A DNA stretch of 64,000 nucleotides from positions 1,030,685 through 1,094,684 of the forward strand of contig NZ_SGWY01000002.1 of NCBI RefSeq assembly GCF_004216665.1. The letters run 5' to 3'. The stretch comes from Agromyces ramosus (GTDB taxonomy: Bacteria > Actinomycetota > Actinomycetes > Actinomycetales > Microbacteriaceae). The notes below the pieces were generated by a model. The model made no database searches. It saw only the letters and a program-made list of their open reading frames with translations, and had not been told where the DNA came from. Both the position numbers and the translations under genes were made by a program. This document shows, piece by piece, positions 58,280-64,000 of this stretch. The number at the start of each line of letters is the position of its first letter. The stretch's first letter is position 1.

Positions 58280-61144
58280 TCACTTCCGGTAGTCGCACAT
58301 GGGTGTCCAGTCAGACGGAAGGAACGGCTCGAGGTCGAGAGACGACACGTACGGTTCCGTGAGTGCGCAGGCGTCGGAAGTCAGCCAAGAGGTCGGCCAC
58401 AGCCGCACGCTCCCGTCGAAGTCGTATGGAGGGTCAACCGCGACCATATTGCCTGAGCCGAGCATCATCCCGTCCGGGCTGAACGCAACCGACGTTGCCC
58501 AGTAGTCGTGGCCGGTGAGCGGTTCGCCGATCGCTTCACCGGTATCAGCACGCCACAGCCGCACTGTTCCGTCATGGCCGGCGGACACCACGAGATTGCC
58601 GTCCGGACTGAAGGCCACGGATCTCACCCAGTCGTGATGGCCTATGAGCGGCTCGCCGACCGGCTCGCCAGTGCCGACATCCCACAGCCGCACGGTCCCG
58701 TCAGTTCCCGCGGAAGCGAGCAGGTTCCCGTCCGGGCTGAACGCCACCGATGTCACTCGGTCGAGGTGACCGATGAGCGGTTCGCCGACCGGCTCGCCAG
58801 TGCCGACATCCCACAGCTGCACGATTGCGTCACTTCCGCCGGACGCGAGCAGGTTCCCGTCCGGGCTGAACGCCACCGACTCCACCCGGTCGTCGTGGCC
58901 GGTCAGCGGTTGTCCGACTGGTTCGCTGGTGCTGACGCTCCACAGTCGCACGGCCCCGTCGTCGCCGGCGGATGCGAGCAGGTTTCCGTCCGGGCTGAAC
59001 GCCACCGACAACGCCTGGTAGAACTCTCGGCCGGTGAGCAGCTCACCAATCAGGTCGCTCGTGTCGGTACTCCACAGCCGCACAGCCCCGTCCTCCCCGG
59101 CGGCCGCGAGGAGAGTTCCGTCCGGGCTGAACGCCACCGACAACGCTCGGTAGTACTCTCGGCCGGTGAGCACTTGACTGATGGGGTCGCCGGTGTCCGT
59201 ACTCCAAAGCTGCACCATCCCTTCGCGGCCGCCGGCCGAGGCAAGCATCTTCCCGTCCGGTGCGATGGCGACCGATGTCACAGCTTCGTCTTGAACTCGA
59301 AGGGCTTCGCCGATCGGATCGCTGGTGCTGATGTGCCACAACCGCACGGTCCCGTCGTAGCCCGCGGACGCGAGCAGATCTCCGTCAGGGCTGAAGGAGA
59401 CCGACGTGACTCTGACGCCGCGTCCACTAAGCGGTTCGCCGATCGGATCACCGGTGCCAACATCCCATAACCGTATGGTCCCGTCCTCGCTGGCGGAGGC
59501 GAGCAGACTCCCGTCGGGGCTGAAGTCCAATGACGACACCATGTCGTCATGGCCGGTGAGCGGCTCGCCGACCGGCTCGCCCGTTGCTGAATCCCAGAGC
59601 TGCACGGGCCCCTCATAGGTGCCGATGGCGAGCAGATCCCCGCTCGGGTTCAACGCCGCGGACAGTGCTGAGAGGTATTCGCCGGTGAGCGGTTCCCCCA
59701 TTGGATCGCCCGTTTCTGGATCCCATAGGCGCATGGCCCAGTCAGGACCTGCTGAAGCGAGCAGACTTCCGTTCTGGCTGAAGGCCAGCGGCTTCACCCG
59801 GTAGTCGTAATCCGTGAGCGGCTGCCCGATGAACTCGCCCGTACCCGGATCCCAGAGCCGCACGGAGTCGATTCCGCCAGTCGCAAGCGTGGTCCCGTCG
59901 GGACTGAATGCAACCGACACCACATCTGCATTGTGGCCCGTGAGCGGTTCTCCGATTGAAACGCCTCTGTCGGGATCCCACAGCCGAACCGTTTCGTCTT
60001 CACCTGCTGTAGCCAGCAGCTTGCCGTCCGGGCTGAACGCCACGGACTCCACGACGCCGACATGGCCAGCAAGCGGTTCTCCGATCGGATCTCCGGTGTT
60101 CGGATCCCACAGCCGCACAGCTCCGTCGTCACCCGCCGAGGCGAGCAAGCCACCGTCCGGGCTGAACGCAACTGACATGACCCGGTCGACGTGGCCGGTC
60201 AGCGGTCGACCGATCTGATGCGCCGCCTTCGTCATTGCTGCGCGCCGAGCTTCCCAGACCGCTTCAACCGCCCGCGAGGGGCCTGTGCTCGTCGCGCCCT
60301 GGGCTTCGGCAGCCAATGCAAGGGCTAGCGCCGGGTTGTCGTCCACGACAACCTGCGACTCGGAAACGAGGGCCTGCCCTACCGCCTGGTCGCGTTGACG
60401 CCGGGCCTCGTCGCGCTGGGCTTGCGCCTCGGCGGCCTGCAGCAGCGCCGCGACCCCTGCCACGACAGCCAGCAGGGTGAGGACGGCGAGGACGGCGACG
60501 GCGGCGCGGCGCAGCCTGCGCTCACGGCGCTGCTGGCGGAGATCCTCACCCGCGAGCTCGGACTTCTCCTTGCCTTGCATGGGCGCGGCCAGATCGGTGA
60601 CACGCTCGCGGAATCCGGGTGCCCTGGGATCCCACGGCGCATCCCCGCTGATGTCCACGTAGAAGGGTTGGGCGGGAAGGACACCTGGATGGGTCAACAA
60701 CTCGGGCGCTGCGGAGGAGCGGGCGGGGTCGAAGCATCCTTCCGACTCGTCCCACTCCAAGGTTCCGTCAGCGATGACCAGGAACAGGCGCTCCGGTCCC
60801 TTCCGGTCCAGCCAATAGGAGAGCTCCTTGTCCACCCATCTCGACGATGCCGCCTTCGGCGAGAGCAGTACGACCATATGGCGGGACGCATCCATCGCCG
60901 CGGCCACCTTCTCCCAGAGATCGGGGCTTGCCGTGAGGTCGGTGGAATCACGGAACACCCGCAGCGCACGCAACTGCCCGAACCGGCGACCGATGGACGC
61001 CAGACCACGCTGTACGCCCCGGGCCGGTGCACTGTCGTGGTGGCTGTACGACAGGAACGCGTCGAAGCTGAACCCGTCCGGTCCTTCCCGAGTTGCCGGC
61101 GTGGTGTCTGTCGATTGCGCGGATCTATTACGTGGGCTGTACAT
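58280..61144 (-). CDS. Membrane-anchored TIR-domain protein with fourteen WD40 repeats
   Basis: A 954-residue protein. An N-terminal TIR domain spans about 24-165: FDAFLSYSHHDSAPARGVQRGL, LRVFRDSTDLTASPDLWEKV and SSRWVDKELSYWLDR, with Glu107 as the likely NADase acid. A basic stretch RRERRLRRAA and one hydrophobic helix at about 214-236 follow. A coiled region leads to fourteen WD40 repeats at about 318-925 (HxxxVxSVAFSPDGxLLASAGxDGTVRLWD), enough for two seven-bladed propellers. The tail ACALTEPYVSSLDLEPFLP is common in WD40 effectors. Positive charge before the helix puts TIR inside and the propellers outside. Convergent with the caspase operon, 82 nt apart. Confidence 0.9.
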   Translation of the reverse strand: MYSPRNRSAQSTDTTPATREGPDGFSFDAFLSYSHHDSAPARGVQRGLASIGRRFGQLRALRVFRDSTDLTASPDLWEKVAAAMDASRHMVVLLSPKAASSRWVDKELSYWLDRKGPERLFLVIADGTLEWDESEGCFDPARSSAAPELLTHPGVLPAQPFYVDISGDAPWDPRAPGFRERVTDLAAPMQGKEKSELAGEDLRQQRRERRLRRAAVAVLAVLTLLAVVAGVAALLQAAEAQAQRDEARRQRDQAVGQALVSESQVVVDDNPALALALAAEAQGATSTGPSRAVEAVWEARRAAMTKAAHQIGRPLTGHVDRVMSVAFSPDGGLLASAGDDGAVRLWDPNTGDPIGEPLAGHVGVVESVAFSPDGKLLATAGEDETVRLWDPDRGVSIGEPLTGHNADVVSVAFSPDGTTLATGGIDSVRLWDPGTGEFIGQPLTDYDYRVKPLAFSQNGSLLASAGPDWAMRLWDPETGDPMGEPLTGEYLSALSAALNPSGDLLAIGTYEGPVQLWDSATGEPVGEPLTGHDDMVSSLDFSPDGSLLASASEDGTIRLWDVGTGDPIGEPLSGRGVRVTSVSFSPDGDLLASAGYDGTVRLWHISTSDPIGEALRVQDEAVTSVAIAPDGKMLASAGGREGMVQLWSTDTGDPISQVLTGREYYRALSVAFSPDGTLLAAAGEDGAVRLWSTDTSDLIGELLTGREFYQALSVAFSPDGNLLASAGDDGAVRLWSVSTSEPVGQPLTGHDDRVESVAFSPDGNLLASGGSDAIVQLWDVGTGEPVGEPLIGHLDRVTSVAFSPDGNLLASAGTDGTVRLWDVGTGEPVGEPLIGHHDWVRSVAFSPDGNLVVSAGHDGTVRLWRADTGEAIGEPLTGHDYWATSVAFSPDGMMLGSGNMVAVDPPYDFDGSVRLWPTSWLTSDACALTEPYVSSLDLEPFLPSDWTPMCDYRK

Positions 61145-61701
61145 CGTGTGCCGCTTTGTCCAATATCAGTGCCGGGACATCTCCGGGGTTGGGCAACCCC
61201 GGTGTACGTCTCGAACCTCTCCCACAAATACTCCTCGTATCGGCGGTCTGCCAGCCTCCGGGGCAGCCCGGAATCGTCGGGATCCGCTTTCGCTCGGCAA
61301 CACGGCGAGTGTCCGGAACGGAGCAGGACGACGAGCTGGTCTGGCAGGGGGATCGAAACTCTTGACCTCGGAAGTCCCGGAAACCCTTTGGTTCCCAGGA
61401 CTTCGGTCGGGCTGACAGGGTTTGAACCTGCGACCCCTTGGAGGATCCGAGCGTCTGCCGGTCACTCCCGAAAATCTCCGGAACCCTCAGACTCCCTCGT
61501 GTTTACAGGGAACCGGACGGTTCGCTGACGCCGAGCTCACCCGGTCACCTGGGTCACTCACGGGTCGATCTGATGGGTAGAAGATGGGAATGGGATGTAC
61601 CCAGCAGTCGCCGATCGTCTTCTCCGCGTGGGGCGTGGTCGAAACCCGAACAGTTCGGAACGCGCCCCCGGTCGCTCGCCGTCACGCGGTACCCTGCCCA
61701 C
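61145..61701. other. Gene-free stretch holding a tRNA scar
   Basis: These 557 bases show no supported coding sequence. They contain the upstream region of the TIR-WD40 gene, a hairpin at 61371-61404 (GAAGTCC and GGACTTC arms with inner AACC/GGTT), the tRNA-like 3' end at 61405-61441 and the leaderless promoter of the DUF2252 gene. Base composition is lower in GC than in flanking housekeeping genes. Confidence 0.75.
61405..61441 (-). other. tRNA 3'-end fragment, probable attachment-site remnant
   Basis: The minus strand carries AAGGGGTCGCAGGTTCAAAC followed by CCTGTCAGCCCG. This is the anticodon-stem end, variable loop, T-arm (GCAGG/CCTGT pair around TTCAAAC) and 7-nt acceptor strand of a tRNA, most like tRNA-Pro. 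No 5' half precedes it (GAGTGACCGGCAGACGCTCG does not fold into D and anticodon arms). Such fragments are typical attL/attR copies left by integrases. By orientation, the intact tRNA would lie to the right of the window. Confidence 0.65.
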
Positions 61702-63093
61702 ATGGGCAACGGCGAGCGACGGTCACCCGCGAATGAAGCCGGGCGCCGGGTGCGCAAGCGTCTGCCGCGGCGAGGCTTGGCCGAGCTGGTCCTCCCCGTC
61801 GACCGGGATCCCATGGGCATCCTCGAGGAGCAGAACGCGTCGAGACTGAAGGATCTCGTGCCGGTGCGGGTGGGTCGGATGCTGCAATCGCCGTTCTCGT
61901 TCTACCGGGGCACGGCGGCGGTCATGGCGGCCGACCTGCGCGGTGCACCCACCACCGACCTCGAGGTCGTCTCCTGCGGCGACGCCCACATCTCGAACTT
62001 CGGCTTCTTCGCCTCGCCCGAACGCGCGCTCGTCTTCGACCTCAACGACTTCGACGAGGGCGGCGTCGCGCCGTGGGAGTGGGACGTGCGCCGGCTCACC
62101 GCGAGCGTGTACATCAGCGGGCGCGACATCGGCTCGAGCGAGGACGCATGCCGCGACGCGGCCTTCGCCGCGGCTGACGCGTACCGCGAGATGTTGCGGA
62201 GCTATTGCCGCCTCTCCACGCGAGAGCGCTACTACACCCGGGTCGACACGTCCTCGGTCGCACGTCACCTCGGCGAGAAAGGCGAGCGGACGGTCCGCAA
62301 AGCGGCGAAGAAGGCTCGCGCACGCACGTCCGAGCGGCTCCTGCAGCGCCTGACGACGATTTCGGTCGACGGCGGCATCCGCATCGTCGATCAACCTCCC
62401 ATCCTGCGCCACGTCGACCACGCGACGTTGGGCGAGGTCACCGACCTCTTCACCCAATACCGCGCGACCCTGCGCGAGGACATCGCGTTCCTGCTGGAGC
62501 AGTACCGCGTGGTCGACTTCGCCCTGCGGGTCGTCGGTGTCGGCAGCGTCGGCACCCGCTGCTACCTGCTCGCAGTCGAGGGCCCCACCGGCGACATGCT
62601 GTTCCTCCAGGCCAAGGAGGCTCCGCCGTCCGTCCTGACGACGTACGGGGGCCGGCGGTCGATCATCCCCGGTCGCCCCGGCGTGACTGACTTCATCGAG
62701 GGTCACCGCGTCGTCGCCGCCCAGCGGATCCTGCAGGCGAACTCCGACCTTTTCGTCGGATGGATGCGCGGCTGGGCCGGTGACTCCGCGGACCGTTACC
62801 GGGTGGACTACTACTGGCGGCAGTTCCGCGACATGAAGGGGTCGATCGAGCCGGACACGCTCGACACCGAACAGTTCCGCTCGTACGGTGCGCTGTGCGC
62901 CGCACTCCTGGCTCGGGCGCACGGGCAGTCCCCCGCCTCGGCTGCGATCGTGGGCTACCTCGGCCGATCCGAGGAATTCGCCGAGGCGACGGCGGCATGG
63001 TCGGCCGCGTACGCCGATGTCGCCGAGGCCGACTTCGAGCTGCTGCGCCGAGCCGTCGCATCCGGACGCCTCTCGGCCGAGACCGGAGTCTGA
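61702..63093 (+). CDS. DUF2252 family protein
   Basis: A 463-residue protein. PFSFYRGTAAVMAADL near residue 70, VVSCGDAHISNFGFFASPERALVFDLNDFDEGGVAPWEWDVRRLTASVYI near 90-140 and LLAVEGPTGDMLFLQAKEAPPSVL near 290 are characteristic of DUF2252. The fold resembles aminoglycoside phosphotransferase-type kinases (HGDxHxxN and DxDD), so it may phosphorylate an unknown substrate. TACCCT is 6 nt before ATG 61702, which makes the start convincing. It lies just right of the tRNA-like scar. Confidence 0.9.
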   Translation: MGNGERRSPANEAGRRVRKRLPRRGLAELVLPVDRDPMGILEEQNASRLKDLVPVRVGRMLQSPFSFYRGTAAVMAADLRGAPTTDLEVVSCGDAHISNFGFFASPERALVFDLNDFDEGGVAPWEWDVRRLTASVYISGRDIGSSEDACRDAAFAAADAYREMLRSYCRLSTRERYYTRVDTSSVARHLGEKGERTVRKAAKKARARTSERLLQRLTTISVDGGIRIVDQPPILRHVDHATLGEVTDLFTQYRATLREDIAFLLEQYRVVDFALRVVGVGSVGTRCYLLAVEGPTGDMLFLQAKEAPPSVLTTYGGRRSIIPGRPGVTDFIEGHRVVAAQRILQANSDLFVGWMRGWAGDSADRYRVDYYWRQFRDMKGSIEPDTLDTEQFRSYGALCAALLARAHGQSPASAAIVGYLGRSEEFAEATAAWSAAYADVAEADFELLRRAVASGRLSAETGV

Positions 63094-63410
63094 CCGCGGT
63101 TCGGGGCGTGCACCTCCGGACCCCGACGCGAGATTCCAGGAGCCAGCGGGCCACACTGCGCCGACGGCGGCGCTGCCGCGACCAGGCCGGCAAGCCCGAG
63201 GAGTCGCACGCCTCTGAGCGGCAGGGCCTCCGTGAGGGCCGGTGGGATGATTCAGCCGCCCATGGTGCGCGGATCTCCTTCCAGTCGACCACGTTCCGCG
63301 GGACGGTCAGGAGCGGCCGGTGCTGGTGGTGCGCCAGGTGAGTCAGCGCCCGGTCCGGGCGGGCGGCCAGGTGGCGGTGTCGATGTCCGCCCTGGTGCCA
63401 GCCACGCGGG
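63094..63410. other. Intergenic stretch without a supported gene
   Basis: Over these 317 bases all six frames read as low-complexity, Arg/Pro/Gly-rich shadows. I see no ribosome binding site with a plausible protein, no RNA gene and no strong terminator. It separates the DUF2252 gene from the convergent TetR gene. Confidence 0.6.
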
Positions 63411-64000
63411 TCAGGTGGGTTGGATGGCATCCATTGCCTGGTCGAGCAGCTCGCCGAACGGCTGTGCCTGGTTGGTGGTGAGCCAGGTGGTCCAGGCCGC
63501 GAGGAGGCAGGAGAAGGCCGCACCGACGATCGCCGCGGTGCGCGGGTCGGCCGGATCTGACCGGCCGGTGCGGGTGCGCGCCTCGTCGAGCACAAGCTCC
63601 TGCATCCGCGACACCCGGTCGAGGTAGCTGGCGTTGAGCGTCGGATGGTCCCGCACGATCTTCTCCATGGCGACCGTTGTGGCTCCCCGGGCTTCGCTCT
63701 CAAAGTATTCGGCGACCCGGCCGAACACCTGCCGCAGCGACACCCAGATGGGTTCGTCGGCCGGGCGGGCGGCCAGGTCCTCGGCGAGCTGCTCCCCGAG
63801 GACCTCGTACTTGCCCATGACGAGCTCTTCCTTCGACGCGAAGTAGCGGAAGAACGTGCGCTTGGACATGCCGGCCGCTGCCGCCAGGTCGTCGATGGTG
63901 GTCTCGTCGTAACCCTTTTCGACGAACAGGTCCACGGCGAGCTGCGCCAGCTCCCCGCGGACGGCCCGGCGGGTGCGTTCCCGGACTGGAAGTGGATGGC
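63411..64000 (-). CDS. TetR-family regulator, 5' end outside the window
   Basis: The frame is open to the right edge. The HTH reads RGELAQLAVDLFVEKGYDETTIDDLAAAAGMSKRTFFRYFASKEELVMGKYEVLG, a standard TetR N-terminus. The ligand domain follows, with MEKIVRDHPTLNASYLDRVSRMQELVLDEARTRTG and AFSCLLAAWTTWLTTNQAQPFGELLDQAMDAI. About 196 codons are in the window; a few N-terminal residues are missing. The target is unknown; a divergent gene beyond the edge is likely. The palindrome at 56644 is another possible site. Confidence 0.88.
   Translation of the reverse strand, partial: HPLPVRERTRRAVRGELAQLAVDLFVEKGYDETTIDDLAAAAGMSKRTFFRYFASKEELVMGKYEVLGEQLAEDLAARPADEPIWVSLRQVFGRVAEYFESEARGATTVAMEKIVRDHPTLNASYLDRVSRMQELVLDEARTRTGRSDPADPRTAAIVGAAFSCLLAAWTTWLTTNQAQPFGELLDQAMDAIQPT

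Noticed and set aside
61336..61372. A second tRNA-like 3' end (ATCGAAACTCTTGACC region) beside the tRNA scar
   Set aside because: The putative T-stem pairs at only two of five positions, so I do not call it, though a decayed att copy is possible.
60395..61528. Open frame of 377 codons on the plus strand through the TIR region and tRNA-like scar
   Set aside because: It is the complement of the TIR gene; its sequence has no family features, and codon positions follow the minus-strand gene.
63230..63400. Possible remnant coding segment on the minus strand behind the TetR stop
   Set aside because: A short stretch looks protein-like, but I cannot match it to any family and there is no start signal.
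1..64000. CRISPR arrays, rRNA, intact tRNA genes, insertion sequences, integrase or transposase genes
   Set aside because: None seen on either strand; no regular spacer-repeat pattern and no transposase motifs.

Overview
The window is high-GC (about 70 %) DNA with tightly packed genes, from an actinobacterium of the Microbacteriaceae, probably close to Agromyces. The evidence is a compact C50-carotenoid operon (idi-crtE-crtB-crtI-crtYe-crtYf-crtEb), a pgsA-garA-ftsR-like block, a class II DAHP synthase, many leaderless genes, and a very frequent family-typical word GGATGCCG/CGGCATCC. The genus is an inference.

Layout. 1-5.1 kb: class II DAHP synthase (cut by the left edge), a PlsC-type acyltransferase, a ROK glucokinase and a long-chain acyl-CoA ligase with a strong terminator. 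5.1-14 kb: peptide deformylase, a MinD/ParA-like ATPase and pyruvate carboxylase on the minus strand; an orphan ParA on the plus strand; then two MerR-type regulators, a GarA/OdhI-type FHA protein and a CDP-alcohol phosphatidyltransferase. 14-23 kb: DUF1295 protein, Nudix hydrolase, a MarR regulator divergent from the carotenoid operon, then S4, GNAT and NAD(P)HX epimerase genes. 23-37 kb is housekeeping and accessory: a secreted transglycosylase-like protein, YchJ-like, VOC, flavodoxin-fold reductase, MBL hydrolase, small alarmone synthetase, a frameshifted ArsR regulator, a truncated P450-like protein paired with a PEP-mutase-family enzyme, a LigD polymerase domain, small DUF genes, an acyltransferase, an EamA transporter facing a LysR regulator, and a YihY protein. 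37-44 kb: two CPA1 Na+/H+ antiporters around a second secreted transglycosylase-like paralogue, msrB-msrA and a methyltransferase. 44.5-46.2 kb: two tandem ferritin-like proteins, one of which has lost its iron ligands.

47-55 kb looks like one regulated module. A MalT/LuxR-type ATPase regulator neighbours three SHOCT-domain proteins, a DUF6325-like protein, two AhpD-fold proteins without cysteines, a large arylsulfatase and a dimeric alpha-beta-barrel protein. Four copies of a 21-bp element, always in the same orientation to the gene, lie 61-94 bp upstream of four start codons, which suggests one activator controls the set. A run of 16 G (sense strand) follows one of these promoters.

55.4-61.4 kb looks foreign: it lacks the family-typical word and has relaxed codon use. 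It carries a lipoprotein serine hydrolase under a palindromic operator, a two-gene operon for a caspase-like peptidase and a RyR-domain-like protein, and, convergent to it, a membrane-anchored TIR protein with fourteen WD40 repeats. This is a candidate conflict or cell-suicide system. Next to it, at 61.4 kb, lies a 37-nt copy of a tRNA 3' end, resembling an integration scar. The window ends with a DUF2252 protein and a TetR regulator cut by the right edge.
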